Below, one piece after another: positions 1 through 9,527 of a stretch of DNA of 64,000 nucleotides. The stretch spans positions 1 to 64,000 of the forward strand of contig JAHHHN010000018.1 of assembly GCA_019359325.1 (NCBI GenBank), in the 5' to 3' direction. Source of the stretch: Mojavia pulchra JT2-VF2 (GTDB lineage: Bacteria; Cyanobacteriota; Cyanobacteriia; Cyanobacteriales; Nostocaceae). Numbering within the stretch: position 1 is the first letter of the stretch; each line of letters begins with the position of its first letter. The translations under genes and the position numbers were made by a program. The notes under the pieces are model-generated. The model searched no databases. It was not told where the DNA came from and saw only the letters and a list, made by a program, of their open reading frames with translations.

Positions 1-108
1 CGTTGTAAGAGTTTGGTGAAAAACTTTGAGAGAACTTTAGACCATGCCACTGCCAAACTCAATCTTTGTTTCATCAGGCTGATGCTCAAACGGCTGGCAC
101 ATTTATAG
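1..108 (+). pseudogene. 3' end of an IS5-type transposase gene, cut by the window edge
   Basis: The first 35 codons, open from base 1 to TAG at 106-108, read like the C-terminus of IS5-family DDE transposases: an Arg-Cys-Lys-Ser-Leu-Val-Lys-Asn-Phe-Glu-Arg stretch followed by LNLCFIRLMLKRLA. In that family this segment lies just after the last catalytic residues. The rest of the gene lies outside the window, so it may be intact or broken. No inverted-repeat end could be fixed downstream. The family call rests on motif memory only. Confidence 0.6.
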
Positions 109-239
109 ATCCCAAATGGGTTCTATAAGCGGCTTAACGAAATTCTGCAAAAGCTCCTGCTGGACTGAGCGTTGCTTAAGCCTGGCTGTCTGTACCCAAC
201 ACCGTGTCTTAGAAACTCATTCTAGTTTGCTCCTTGATT

Positions 240-312
240 GAAATCTCAATAGCGGTACAGTTACCTACGCGTTTCGCAAATTTTAGGTAAGCCTGTAACG
301 CTGTGAGATTTC
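240..312. repeat. Imperfect inverted repeat, 73 bp
   Basis: The left arm GAAATCTCAATAGCGGTACA pairs with the right arm ending in GTAACGCTGTGAGATTTC, with a few mismatches, around a loop of about 30 bases. It could be a small non-autonomous element or a folded RNA structure. No clear target duplication is visible. Confidence 0.4.
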
Positions 313-400
313 ATGAGCTAGTTGTTTTGCCAGGATTTCCTCGCAGGGTTCACATGAATTCAAGAGGTTTTCGAGAAGAAGTGCATTGCCAAGTTAAAAC

Positions 401-538
401 TCAGCGTTCTGCTGTCTTTTCGATCGTTTCTATTACTGCCAAACCTATACCAGAAGCTGCGATTAACAGTATTGCTGATATCAAATAGGCGTTGGCAAGC
501 ATTTGGAGGGCACCATCGAAGAAAATATAGGTGGTCAT
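401..538 (-). CDS. Small hypothetical single-span membrane protein (45 aa)
   Basis: An ATG at 538 opens 45 codons ending in TGA at 401-403. An AAGGTG ribosome-binding site lies about 8 bases upstream. The product starts MTTYIFFDGALQ, continues through one hydrophobic segment (about residues 17-36, rich in Ile, Leu, Ala and Gly) and ends in a charged tail, ETIEKTAER. That is the layout of a small bitopic membrane protein. No family is recognised. The good start signal and membrane-like composition make it more credible than the overlapping plus-strand frame. Confidence 0.45.
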   Translation of the reverse strand: MTTYIFFDGALQMLANAYLISAILLIAASGIGLAVIETIEKTAER

Positions 539-540
539 TA

Positions 541-887
541 CGGTTCACCTTTGGAACTCTGTGCTGCTAGTGTTGTTGATCTCTTCGCACCCTAAACTGG
601 TGTATTTCGTTGAGAAATTCCTAGCCATTGCATCTTAACAAAACTTTAGCTCTTTCAGGACACAGTTCAAACTTTTTCTTTTTGAAGATTCAATGAATTT
701 TTCTTGTATTTAGTCAAAATTAATACTGGCATTTAGTTGGAGTATTAATTAAATCATTCCATTCAAAAACAAAATTTTTGCTTAATAGTGATATTTTAGA
801 CCCCAATAATTAGATACTACCTAAGAAGTATTAAGTATGTTTCTATTGTATAATTGTCTACTTATCAGGTTCATAGCGATAGAATTA
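541..887. other. AT-rich intergenic stretch, no gene seen
   Basis: About 350 bases between the small membrane ORF and the end of the deacetylase-like gene. The stretch is AT-rich, with no open frame carrying a start signal and no convincing terminator. Confidence 0.5.
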
Positions 888-1808
888 TCAAAATAAGCAG
901 CGTTCAATTGTGGCAATAACTGATTGAGAAAGCGTTGAGAAATCGTAACCACCTTCTAAGCCAAAAAGTATTTTTTGAGTTAGTTCTAAACAATAATCAA
1001 TTAATAAACCGTAATCTTTGGGTTGGAGATTGATACTAGCTAAAGGATCTGCGGCATTAGCATCATAACCAGCACTTACAATGAGTAAATCTGCTTGGAA
1101 ATGAGATAAAAATGGTATTACTTTTTTCTCAAATAGTGGCTGATATACTGTGATATTACTACCGGGTGGTATAGGTAAATTTAATACGTTATTATGAAAC
1201 CCGCGCTCGGAGGCTTTACCAGTACCGGGATAGCAGGGGTACTGATGTAGAGAACAGTAGGCAATTTGTGGTTGAGTTTCTACGATCGCCTGAGTACCAT
1301 TACCGTGATGTACATCCCAGTCTAAAATGGCAACACGATTAACTCCAGGCTGTTCTAGGGCGTAGAAAGCAGCGATCGCCGCATTAGAAAATAGACAAAA
1401 GCCCATCCCGGCATCACTTTCAGCATGATGTCCTGGTGGACGGGCTAGTACAAAAGCCGGATTTGCTGTTGCTAGTACGGTATTAACTCCATCCAACCAA
1501 GCACTGACTGCCAACAATGCCACATCATAACTACGTGGTGAAACTGGTGTATCTCCATCCAAATAACCGCCACCAGTGGAGGCGATTTCCCAAACTTTTT
1601 TAATGTAGGTTGGAGTATGGGCTTTTACTAACATAGGCATCAGCAACGGATTATTTGATGCTGGTGTAGGCGATCGCCATGCAATTTTTTCTGCAAACGC
1701 AGCCGCTTTTAAGGCATTAACGATCGCTGTCAAGCGTTCTGGTTTTTCTGGATGGTAAATCCCAGTTTTGTGATCGAGAAACTCGTCAGAATAGATGACT
1801 GGCAGCAT
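888..1808 (-). CDS. Histone deacetylase family protein (acetylpolyamine amidohydrolase-like)
   Basis: A Zn-dependent amidohydrolase of the arginase/deacetylase superfamily. In bacteria these remove acetyl groups from polyamines, acetoin-related or other acetylated amines; the substrate here is unknown. Family landmarks appear in order: DHKTG and HPEKPERL near the N-terminus, RPPGHHAE (catalytic His pair), DWDVHHGNGT (metal-binding Asp and His), SAGYDANAADPL (metal Asp) and EGGYD near the end. The length of about 306 aa is normal. The start at 1808 (MLPVIYSDEF) matches the usual N-terminus. The frame stays open to an ATG at 1844, which would add 12 residues. It runs in the same direction as the small ORF upstream. 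Confidence 0.9.
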   Translation of the reverse strand: MLPVIYSDEFLDHKTGIYHPEKPERLTAIVNALKAAAFAEKIAWRSPTPASNNPLLMPMLVKAHTPTYIKKVWEIASTGGGYLDGDTPVSPRSYDVALLAVSAWLDGVNTVLATANPAFVLARPPGHHAESDAGMGFCLFSNAAIAAFYALEQPGVNRVAILDWDVHHGNGTQAIVETQPQIAYCSLHQYPCYPGTGKASERGFHNNVLNLPIPPGSNITVYQPLFEKKVIPFLSHFQADLLIVSAGYDANAADPLASINLQPKDYGLLIDYCLELTQKILFGLEGGYDFSTLSQSVIATIERCLF

Positions 1809-1855
1809 AGGGTGAAACAGGTTGGCAGCAAGATACGAATGCAATTGTAACCTGA

Positions 1856-2074
1856 CTAATCTTTGGTAAAGCCAATCATTTCATCTGTTGGTTCATCAAG
1901 CATTTCCGGTACTAAAGCTTGGTTACCCCGACGTTCCTCTGCGGATTGTTCTCGAATAACATCGTCCATTTTCGCAGGGTGTTTAATTTTATCCCGCAAC
2001 TCTGGGCTTAATTGCGATGCATCAGTATCTGGATTCATCTTTTCGGCTTGACTAGGAACTGTTTCTTTATTCAT
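1856..2074 (-). CDS. Small acidic hypothetical protein
   Basis: A 72-codon, strongly hydrophilic product beginning MNKETVPSQAEKMNPD and rich in Glu, Asp, Pro and Lys; it has no membrane segment and is probably disordered. Three consecutive ATGs lie at 2080, 2077 and 2074. A GGGAA sequence just upstream is best spaced for the last one, which is why I chose it; the frame is open back to 2128. It lies 47 bases upstream of the deacetylase-like gene on the same strand, so the two may be cotranscribed. No function is recognised. Confidence 0.6.
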   Translation of the reverse strand: MNKETVPSQAEKMNPDTDASQLSPELRDKIKHPAKMDDVIREQSAEERRGNQALVPEMLDEPTDEMIGFTKD

Positions 2075-2275
2075 CATCATTTCCCAAACTAATACGCCAA
2101 GCTTAAATTCTCTTGTGGCTAGGTACACACTATCTTGGGGCTTAAATCCTGTTTACAGACACAAAGAAAGGCAACAACCCTCTTGAGATTCAAGATGATT
2201 CACCGAAGCCAATAGCTCAAACCATAGAAATCGTAAAGATTCAGTATTTTTTGTTTCACAATAGGGAATTAAGCA

Positions 2276-2731
2276 GTGCTACCAAATAAGCCTGCGACTG
2301 GCAATCAAACTCAACGTTGGACATTTTTGCAACTTTTTGGATTGGCAAAGCGTAATCCTCTGATGATTTCACGGTGGGTTTTATGCTGGGTAGGTGTGGG
2401 GACTATTTGTGGTCTATTTACTGGTTTGTACTAAAATTTTCTAGAACTGATCGTTCATTATCACTCTATTCTTTACTGGTGTTTGCGTAGGCAAAGTAGT
2501 AGCAATTTTAATTTTGGGGAATCAATCCTGCCCTTGCCATGATCTTTACAATGGCAGTTGAGAATGCAGCAGTAACGCGCACACCTATCAGTACCACTTT
2601 GCTGCTATCGAAACTGACTAACTTCAGTCCATTCACACCCATCCTTTTTGCAAGTTTGACAGGCTTTTTTTGCCCTCAAAGTTCCCTTAATTGCATCTGA
2701 GCTTAAGAACCAGAAAGAAGCTACTAATTAA
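2276..2731 (+). pseudogene. Remnant of a ClC-type chloride channel gene (both ends kept, middle lost)
   Basis: Two collinear fragments look like the ends of one channel gene. The first (GTG at 2276 to TAA at 2434, GGGAA upstream) encodes a 52-residue N-terminus ending in SRWVLCWVGVGTICGLFTGL, like the first transmembrane segment of cyanobacterial ClC proteins. The second (about 2524-2731) reads FTMAVENAAVTRTPIST, then after a frame change at a run of seven T (about 2665-2671) ends KVPLIASELKNQKEATN. The several hundred residues normally between them are missing. What is seen is the fragments and the frameshift; the ClC identity is inferred from motif memory. Confidence 0.5.
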
Positions 2732-2782
2732 ATAGCTTAATTAGCCAACAAAACGTTATTCCTGAAACTTTTTGAGGAAATC

Positions 2783-2968
2783 TTACTGTGTTGCAAAATA
2801 TTTAGCAATTTCTGCACGACTTAGAGGTATAACTGTTGCTCTTGGTCGGATCGGCTGTAACATAGCGTTCAGACTGCACCTTGAATTACTAGCTTTTCTA
2901 TATACGCAACCAAAAGTTATACCAGGTATCCGGAAGTAATCGCCGATTTTTAGTTGTTGGAAGGTCAT
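2783..2968 (-). CDS. Small hypothetical protein (61 aa)
   Basis: The product MTFQQLKIGDYFRIPGITFG... has a mixed, globular composition and ends SRAEIAKYFATQ. A GAGG ribosome-binding site precedes the ATG by about 8 bases. The phrase 'FRIPG...GCVYRKASN..C.LNA' looks like a small protein family of heterocystous cyanobacteria, but I cannot name a function. It lies alone between the channel remnant and gyrA. Confidence 0.6.
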   Translation of the reverse strand: MTFQQLKIGDYFRIPGITFGCVYRKASNSRCSLNAMLQPIRPRATVIPLSRAEIAKYFATQ

Positions 2969-3265
2969 TAGATCCTCAAAAATCTTAGGAGGTAACGGTT
3001 ATGAAAGTAAAAACTGATCGAACTTAATTTACACCGTTATCTTAACCTTGCTTTGTTTTCTCTGTGTTTGGGAAATTTTCACTATTAATAAGGCGTTTAA
3101 TAAGGCGTTTCATGAGACGGCTGAGTTAGCTCTCCCCGGCAAAAAAAAGCAATATGTGCTAGAATTGTATCAAAATATCGCAATTATTCAAGAGTATTTT
3201 GGAATAATTTTGCGTTTCGTCAAGTATAAAGGCTAAAATCTGCGATTTTTGGAGTTTTTTAGGTT

Positions 3266-5857
3266 ATGACAACCTCACAGGAGAGGATTATCCCGACAGA
3301 TCTGCGGAACGAAATGTCCCGGTCTTATCTGGAATACGCCATGAGTGTGATTGTGGGTCGGGCGCTGCCAGATGCCAGGGATGGTCTGAAACCTGTGCAT
3401 CGTCGCATCCTCTACGCAATGCACGAGCTAGGTTTGACCCACGATCGCCCGTTTCGGAAATGCGCCCGTGTGGTGGGAGAAGTGTTAGGTAAATATCACC
3501 CCCACGGCGATACAGCAGTATATGATGCCTTGGTGCGGATGGCGCAGGATTTCTCCATGCGATCGCCCTTAATTAACGGCCATGGCAACTTCGGTTCAGT
3601 AGACAACGATCCGCCAGCGGCAATGCGATACACAGAATGTCGCTTGCAAGCTTTAACTAGCACAGCCCTACTGCACGACATCGAATCGGAAACCGTAGAC
3701 TTTATCGATAATTTCGACGGTTCCCAGCAAGAACCAACAGTTCTGCCATCACGAATTCCGCAATTGCTGCTGAATGGTTCCTCTGGGATTGCTGTGGGTA
3801 TGGCAACCAACATTCCTCCCCACAATTTAGGCGAACTAATCGATGGTTTAGTAGCGCTGATTCACAATCCAGAAATTACTGATATCCAGTTAATGCAGTA
3901 TATCCACGGCCCAGACTTTCCGACTGGGGCGCAGGTTTTGGGAACGGCGGCGATTAAAGAAGCTTACACTACTGGGCGTGGTTCGATTACCATGCGCGGT
4001 GTCGCTAATATCGAAACTATTGAACAACGAGGACGCCCCGAAAGAGAAGCAATTATCATCACTGAGTTGCCTTACCAAACCAACAAAGCGGCATTGATTG
4101 AAAAAATTGCTGAGTTGGTAAATGATAAACGCATTGAGGGAATTGCGGATATTCGGGATGAAAGCGATCGCGATGGAATGCGAATTGTGATCGAACTCAA
4201 GCGCGATGCCTATCCCCGTGTTGTACTCAACAACCTCTACAAGCAAACCCCACTGCAAGCCAACTTTGGGGCAAATATGCTGGCTTTGGTAAATGGTGAA
4301 CCTCAGATACTCACCATTAAGCAGTTCTTAGAAGTCTTTTTAGATTTTCGGATTGAATCTATTATCAGACGCACACGCTACGAACTGCGAAAAGCTGAAG
4401 AACGCGACCATATACTGCAAGGGTTGTTAATTGCCTTAGCACATTTAGATGAAATTATTAACTTGATTCGTCATGCATCTGATGCACCCACAGCCAAAGG
4501 TGAGTTAATTACAACTTATGGGCTTTCGGAAATGCAAGCAGATGCGATTTTGCAAATGCAACTGCGGCGGTTAACTGCCTTAGAAGCCGACAAAATTCGC
4601 CAAGAACACGAAGACTTACAAGCACAAATTGCTGACTTGCAGGATATTTTGGCACGGCGGGAGAGGGTGCTGACAATCATAGAAACAGAAGTCACGCAAA
4701 TCAAAACTAGCTTCGCCACACCTCGACGCACGGTAATTACTCATGCTGAAGGGGAAATAGATGATCGCGACCTGATAGCTAATGAAAAAGCGATCATTCT
4801 CCTGACACAGCAAGGTTACATCAAACGGATGCCAGTTAACACCTTTGAAGCTCAAAGCCGTGCTACTAGAGGCAAAGCTGCGGCCAAGGTAAAAGATGAT
4901 GACACTGTTGAGCATTTCTTGACTTGCTGCGATCATGATAGCGTTTTATTCTTTAGCGATCGCGGTGTTGTCTACTGCCTGAAAGCCTATCAAATTCCAG
5001 TTGGTTCCCGTACTAGTCGGGGGACACCAATTGTCCAAATGCTGCCGATTCCAAAAGAAGAAAAAATTACCTCGATTGTGCCGGTAGATGAGTTTACCAG
5101 CGAAGAATATCTGGTCATGCTCACTAAAGGTGGCAATATCAAGAAAACTGAATTGTCAGCCTTTAGTAACATTCGTGCTAATGGCTTGATTGCTATTTCC
5201 TTGGAAGAAGGGGATCAACTACGTTGGGTAAGACGCGCCAGGGTGGAAGATAGTGTAATTGTTGGTTCTCGTCAGGGGATGGCGATTCACTTTAGATGTA
5301 ACCATGAACAACTGCGTCCTTTAGGTAGGGCAACTCGTGGAGTTAAATCCATGAAATTGAAGAATGGGGATGAATTGGTGGGTATGGATATCCTCCCAGC
5401 AGCCATTCTGGATACATTGAATACCGAAACAGAGGCGGAAGCCGATATTGAAGATATCATTGAAACCGAAGATATCGAAAACGAAGAGTCTACAGAAGTT
5501 CCAGCTAACGGTAGTATTGGCCCTTGGGTGCTAGTAATTACTATGGGCGGATATGGTAAACGAGTACCAGTTGCTCAGTTCCGGTTACAAAATCGCGCCG
5601 GACAGGGTTTAATGGCTACTAAATTCAAAAACCGCAAGAGTAAAGACCAATTGGCAACCTTACAGATTGTCAATTGTGATGATGAGATCATGATGGTCAC
5701 GAATCGCGGTATTATTATCCGCCAAGCAGTAAATGCAATTTCTGTACAATCGCGATCGGCAACAGGGGTGAGAGTGCAGCGTCTAGATGAAGACGACGCC
5801 ATTACTGGAGTAGCAATAGTTCCTCCTGATGCTGCTGATGCGGAAGAGGTGGAATAA
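3266..5857 (+). CDS. gyrA: DNA gyrase subunit A
   Basis: The breakage-reunion subunit of the type II topoisomerase that introduces negative supercoils. The N-terminal domain (about residues 1-490) carries the winged-helix signature and the catalytic tyrosine at Tyr122 in [10 protein letters not shown], at the same number as in E. coli. The quinolone-determining region reads [13 protein letters not shown], with Thr83 and Asp87. The C-terminal part has the six-bladed beta-pinwheel repeats. The GyrA-box is a degenerate QSRATRGK. A glutamate-rich insertion (about residues 716-750) interrupts the C-terminal domain. At 863 aa the length is normal for cyanobacterial GyrA. A ParC-like role is the alternative and is less likely. 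GGAG precedes the ATG. lnt follows after 25 bases. Confidence 0.92.
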   Translation: MTTSQERIIPTDLRNEMSRSYLEYAMSVIVGRALPDARDGLKPVHRRILYAMHELGLTHDRPFRKCARVVGEVLGKYHPHGDTAVYDALVRMAQDFSMRSPLINGHGNFGSVDNDPPAAMRYTECRLQALTSTALLHDIESETVDFIDNFDGSQQEPTVLPSRIPQLLLNGSSGIAVGMATNIPPHNLGELIDGLVALIHNPEITDIQLMQYIHGPDFPTGAQVLGTAAIKEAYTTGRGSITMRGVANIETIEQRGRPEREAIIITELPYQTNKAALIEKIAELVNDKRIEGIADIRDESDRDGMRIVIELKRDAYPRVVLNNLYKQTPLQANFGANMLALVNGEPQILTIKQFLEVFLDFRIESIIRRTRYELRKAEERDHILQGLLIALAHLDEIINLIRHASDAPTAKGELITTYGLSEMQADAILQMQLRRLTALEADKIRQEHEDLQAQIADLQDILARRERVLTIIETEVTQIKTSFATPRRTVITHAEGEIDDRDLIANEKAIILLTQQGYIKRMPVNTFEAQSRATRGKAAAKVKDDDTVEHFLTCCDHDSVLFFSDRGVVYCLKAYQIPVGSRTSRGTPIVQMLPIPKEEKITSIVPVDEFTSEEYLVMLTKGGNIKKTELSAFSNIRANGLIAISLEEGDQLRWVRRARVEDSVIVGSRQGMAIHFRCNHEQLRPLGRATRGVKSMKLKNGDELVGMDILPAAILDTLNTETEAEADIEDIIETEDIENEESTEVPANGSIGPWVLVITMGGYGKRVPVAQFRLQNRAGQGLMATKFKNRKSKDQLATLQIVNCDDEIMMVTNRGIIIRQAVNAISVQSRSATGVRVQRLDEDDAITGVAIVPPDAADAEEVE

Positions 5858-5882
5858 AAAATATAAGGATAAAGGATGAAGT

Positions 5883-7433
5883 ATGAAATATCAAACAAAA
5901 AAGTTACTTTCATCCTTTAGCCTTTACACTTTATCCTTCATCAGCGGAGTTTTGATGGGGCTGACTGTAGCCCCTATAGGCGCATGGTTCTTAGCTTGGA
6001 TTGCCTTAGCCCCTCTATGGGTGTTAGTTGTCAGTTTTAAACAACGGAAAAAACCATCTCCCCTGCTCCTTGCCCTCATTTGGGGTATTGGTTATCACGG
6101 TTTTGCTCTATCCTGGATTACTGGCATCCATCCGATGGATTGGTTGGGTGTTCCTTGGCTAGCAAGTTTGGCAATCACCCTATTTTGTTGGACATTTGTT
6201 AGCCTTTGGGGAGCAGCAATAGCAGCTGTTTGGGCAGCTTGCATGGTTCGTTTTGTCGAACACAAGCCTCTGGTGCGTGTTCTAATTGGTACAGCTATTT
6301 GGTGCGGCTTAGAGGGGCTTTGGAGCGCCGGGGCTTTATGGTGGAGTTCTCTTTCTTACACCCAAAGCCCGCATAATTTGGTAATTTTACACCTGGGTCA
6401 ACTTTCTGGCCCTAGTGCCATCACATCTGTAATTGTTGCTGTGAATGGCTTAATTGCTGAGGGATGGATTAACCGCAAAGATACGAAGAATCAGTTTAAT
6501 AAATATTTAGTGATAGCGGCAGGGCTATTCATTACTTTACACCTTATCGGATTTAGCTTATACAGCACTCTCATTAGCAAATCACCAGAAACAGCCTTAA
6601 AAGTAGGAGTTGTTCAAGGCAATATCCCCAACATCATTAAACTGCGACCAGAAGGTCTGCGTCGTGCCATTACAGGCTACACCGAGGGTTATTTAACTTT
6701 AGCTGACCAAGGTGTAGATGCAGTTCTTACTCCAGAAGGAGCCTTACCTTTTTTTGTACGTAACTTGAGTACAACTCCCATAATTTCAGCAGTACGGGAA
6801 AAGGGTGTAGTTGCTTGGATTGGGGCTTTTGGAGAACGAGGACGTAGCTATACAAATAGCTTATTTACTTTTGCTGGAAACGGCGAAGTTTTTAGCCGCT
6901 ACGATAAAACCAAGCTAGTACCATTGGGGGAATATATTCCTTTTGAGGCGATTTTAGGTCAACTCATTCAGCGCTTGTCACCATTAGATGAACACCAAGT
7001 TCCTGGTTCACCAAATCAGCTAGTGGACACCCCTTTTGGTCGTGTTATTGTCGGTATCTGTTACGACTCGGCTTTTTCGGAACAATTCCGCCGTCAAGCT
7101 GCTTCGGGTGGGCAATTTATTTTGAGTTCTTCTAACGATGCCCATTACAGCGCAGCCATGCCATTCCAGCATCATGCACAGGATATCATGCGGGCAATTG
7201 AAACTGATAGATGGTCGGTACGGGCGACTAATACAGGATATTCAGCTTTTATAGATCCTCACGGTAGAACATTGTGGATATCTGGATATAATACCTACGC
7301 AACTCATGCCGAAACGATTTATCAAAGGCAAACGCAGAGTTTATATGTGCGTTGGGGTGATTGGTTGACACCCTTGTTGTTAATAGCTGCTGGCGGAGTT
7401 TGGCTGGTGCATTTGAAAATGCAACGCAGTTGA
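5883..7433 (+). CDS. lnt: Apolipoprotein N-acyltransferase
   Basis: An integral membrane enzyme that adds the third acyl chain to the N-terminal cysteine of lipoproteins. About six hydrophobic segments fill residues 1-230, followed by a nitrilase-like domain. The expected catalytic triad is present: Glu285 in LTPEGALPFF, Lys342 in YDKTKLVPLGEYIPFE and Cys393 in VGICYDSAF. Length is 516 aa, normal for the family. The first 20 or so codons lie in a sequence resembling the low-complexity 'aaggataaaggatgaag' repeats of these genomes, and a matching inverted copy lies at about 5910-5942. The N-terminus may therefore have been reshaped by a repeat. Likely cotranscribed with gyrA. Confidence 0.93.
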   Translation: MKYQTKKLLSSFSLYTLSFISGVLMGLTVAPIGAWFLAWIALAPLWVLVVSFKQRKKPSPLLLALIWGIGYHGFALSWITGIHPMDWLGVPWLASLAITLFCWTFVSLWGAAIAAVWAACMVRFVEHKPLVRVLIGTAIWCGLEGLWSAGALWWSSLSYTQSPHNLVILHLGQLSGPSAITSVIVAVNGLIAEGWINRKDTKNQFNKYLVIAAGLFITLHLIGFSLYSTLISKSPETALKVGVVQGNIPNIIKLRPEGLRRAITGYTEGYLTLADQGVDAVLTPEGALPFFVRNLSTTPIISAVREKGVVAWIGAFGERGRSYTNSLFTFAGNGEVFSRYDKTKLVPLGEYIPFEAILGQLIQRLSPLDEHQVPGSPNQLVDTPFGRVIVGICYDSAFSEQFRRQAASGGQFILSSSNDAHYSAAMPFQHHAQDIMRAIETDRWSVRATNTGYSAFIDPHGRTLWISGYNTYATHAETIYQRQTQSLYVRWGDWLTPLLLIAAGGVWLVHLKMQRS

Positions 7434-7512
7434 GAAAAGTAATTATAGGTTTACTGCGGAACTTGGCTTAATTAGCAGAAGCAGGATCGGGGACAAATAA
7501 AATTTTTGAATT

Positions 7513-7638
7513 ATATCATGTCCATTCAAATAACCGTCATTGCGACCGTAGGGCAGCAATACCAAAAGCATTGCGATTGCGTCGTTTCACTTCGTTCCAC
7601 TCGCAATGACATTAAGGGTGATTTGCCGGACATGATAT
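7513..7638. repeat. Short element with terminal inverted repeats (126 bp)
   Basis: The ends TATCATGTCC...AAATAACC and GGTGATTTGCCGGACATGATA are near-perfect inverted copies. Inside is a second palindrome built on GTCATTGCGA/TCGCAATGAC. A stretch matching the inside in reverse orientation (ATTGCTACCCTACGGTCGCAATGA) lies at about 46314-46338, so the internal sequence is dispersed. It has no coding capacity. Confidence 0.55.
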
Positions 7639-7654
7639 TATTCATCTAAAACTC

Positions 7655-7819
7655 AGGACTTACGCAAAATTATGAAGAAACGAACCGCATAGACGCGGAG
7701 CGGCTACTCTACACTTCGGGAACGGCTTCGCCGAACCAGAACGCTTTCAGCGAACCTGCGGGGTAGAGCGCAAAGTACGCAAAGAAGTAAGAGTTTTAGA
7801 GAGTTTTTGCATGAGTCCT
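7655..7819. repeat. Repeat element ending at the stop codon of the VirB10-like gene
   Basis: The ends AGGACTTACGCAAAA and TTTTTGCATGAGTCCT are inverted copies with a few mismatches. The 165-bp stretch contains several short internal palindromes (for example CTTCGGGAACGGCTTCGCCGAA). Its right end overlaps the TAG of the minus-strand CDS that ends at 7818. CTAAAA occurs on both sides and may be a target duplication. It has no coding capacity. Confidence 0.5.
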
Positions 7820-9386
7820 AAAATTGCATTACTTGATTGATATATATTTCTACTTCTGTTCCGGCTGGTAGAAACCAAATATTAGTTCGTTGAGTCATTT
7901 GGGAGATTGCTTGCTGATTGCGTTGTGCAATTTGAGGAACTACAGTATTCATACCGCCCTCGAAAACACCAGCCACAACATTTCGTCGTGGGTTGGTATT
8001 GCTAACGATAGTACCAGTGCTACTTGTAGTTACAACTTGAGCTTCAGTCCGATTAAATAACTCTGCTGCTTTGCCAAGTCCCCCTAGAACAAAGAGTCCC
8101 ATATCCATCCCCATAATAGATGACCCGTGATTTGGAAATTGCTTGGCGATGAGAGGTTTACCTTGAGGAGCACGAATCATCATCGCATTTTGCGGTAAGC
8201 TTTTTTCTGTGAGATTGCCATTGTCTTGTAAAATCAATGTGTTGACATCGAGCTGTAATAAGCCTTGTTCTGTAAGAGAACGAATTTCAGTTAATAACTC
8301 GGTGTTAGCAGGAATAGCGATCGCACCATCCACAGCTTTTAATGGTTCTTTCAAGCGCACAACAAATAAATTTTTTCTCTCAGTATTTGTTGGCTGATTC
8401 GTTTCTCCAAATACAGCTGTCGCCAACACAGCTTTCGCATGGCTCCCTACTGCTATGGATTTTTGGCCCTGCTGTCCTACTTGGCTCACCTTAGAAGATT
8501 GCTGCTGTTGAGTTTGTTCCGGCTTGGGATTTATTACCTGTTGCTGCGTCTGGTTGTTTGTTGGAGATTCTAGAGTTGTTGCATTCACATTAGGTTTAGC
8601 AGTAGCAGATACCTGACCGTAGCTACCTAACGTTGCTAATCTTTTCCAATCCTGAAATGGGTTTGGTTTAGGTGATGGATTTTCTGGGTTTGTAACTATC
8701 GGCTGAGGTAGAGGTAATAGTGAAGGTTGAGGAAGGAGGTTCTGTTGAGGATAAGGGGATCGAACAAGGCGCTCAACTGTAACTATTCGAGGTTGGTAAA
8801 TTGTTGGTAAAGGTGTTGGTTTTTGTTGCGCCACCGTTAGTTTCTTTCGGGAATTAGCTGACGCTTCTAGCTGAGGAAGCGATGTTATTGTACTTCTAAG
8901 ACTTTGTTGTGCTAGTTTCACGGCCTGTGCTTGTTCCGCCAAAGCTAGTTTTGTTTTGAGAGTTTCTATTTCTCCTTCTAGCTTTTGCAAATCAGATTGA
9001 TTTGTGGGTTGCGATTGTATTACTGGAGGAACAATATTCTTATTTTTCGGTTTTTGATTAGTACCACTCATTAATTGCGATAAAAAACCACCAGCAAACA
9101 GAACTATAACCAAAGTTACAGTACCTACTACACCTAACTTAGCAAAGGGGTTAGATGATAGTGGTTGTTCTGTTTTCGCTTCTGGAGGTTGAACAAGTGA
9201 TGGCTGCAAGGTAGCTGATTCTTCTACTAATTCGACGTTGGTTGATAAAGATTCATCTTCCAAACCAACTAATCTTGCCATTCGTAATTCCCAATCTGTT
9301 GTGCCTACTTCTAAGAGGTATTCGTTAGATGTAGGAGTTATTAAATCTTGTGTAGGAGTTTCTGAAGTAACTGAAGTTTTAGTCAT
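7818..9386 (-). CDS. TrbI/VirB10-like protein
   Basis: A 522-residue protein built like VirB10/TrbI of type IV secretion systems. It has a cytoplasmic N-terminus of about 83 residues, one membrane span (about 84-106, beginning LGVVGTVTLVIVLFAGG), a short coiled coil, a long Pro/Gln-rich periplasmic linker, and a C-terminal globular domain (about 330-522). VirB10 links inner and outer membrane complexes. The C-terminal domain contains VVRLKEPLKAVDG, FLPAGTEVEIYINQ and an alpha-helical 'antenna-like' stretch, consistent with that family. The assignment is by architecture, not by a search. It lies downstream of a broken small gene and a VirB2-like gene on the same strand. Confidence 0.6.
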   Translation of the reverse strand: MTKTSVTSETPTQDLITPTSNEYLLEVGTTDWELRMARLVGLEDESLSTNVELVEESATLQPSLVQPPEAKTEQPLSSNPFAKLGVVGTVTLVIVLFAGGFLSQLMSGTNQKPKNKNIVPPVIQSQPTNQSDLQKLEGEIETLKTKLALAEQAQAVKLAQQSLRSTITSLPQLEASANSRKKLTVAQQKPTPLPTIYQPRIVTVERLVRSPYPQQNLLPQPSLLPLPQPIVTNPENPSPKPNPFQDWKRLATLGSYGQVSATAKPNVNATTLESPTNNQTQQQVINPKPEQTQQQQSSKVSQVGQQGQKSIAVGSHAKAVLATAVFGETNQPTNTERKNLFVVRLKEPLKAVDGAIAIPANTELLTEIRSLTEQGLLQLDVNTLILQDNGNLTEKSLPQNAMMIRAPQGKPLIAKQFPNHGSSIMGMDMGLFVLGGLGKAAELFNRTEAQVVTTSSTGTIVSNTNPRRNVVAGVFEGGMNTVVPQIAQRNQQAISQMTQRTNIWFLPAGTEVEIYINQVMQF

Positions 9387-9527
9387 AATAGTACGGTTTA
9401 GTTTTAATTTTCGGAACAGTCTTTATCTTTTAGTTCGCAACTGCTGCAATATTGCTCTATCTATGAAACATCAATAAATTAAGGTGAACAAATACTTACC
9501 AATTCAAAGCATTAGCGAAATTACCTG

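Noticed and set aside
303-488. Plus-strand open frame of 61 codons
   Set aside because: No ribosome-binding site and an uneven composition. The minus-strand frame 538-401 over the same bases has a better start signal and a membrane-protein pattern.
2989-3028. GGAGG followed by ATG and a 7-codon frame (MKVKTDRT)
   Set aside because: A strong ribosome-binding site but only eight residues, with nothing known behind it. Not enough to call a leader peptide.
3048-3236. Plus-strand open frame of 62 codons before gyrA
   Set aside because: It contains a short direct repeat (TTTAATAAGGCG), lacks a start signal and shows no protein-like pattern; most likely gyrA leader DNA.
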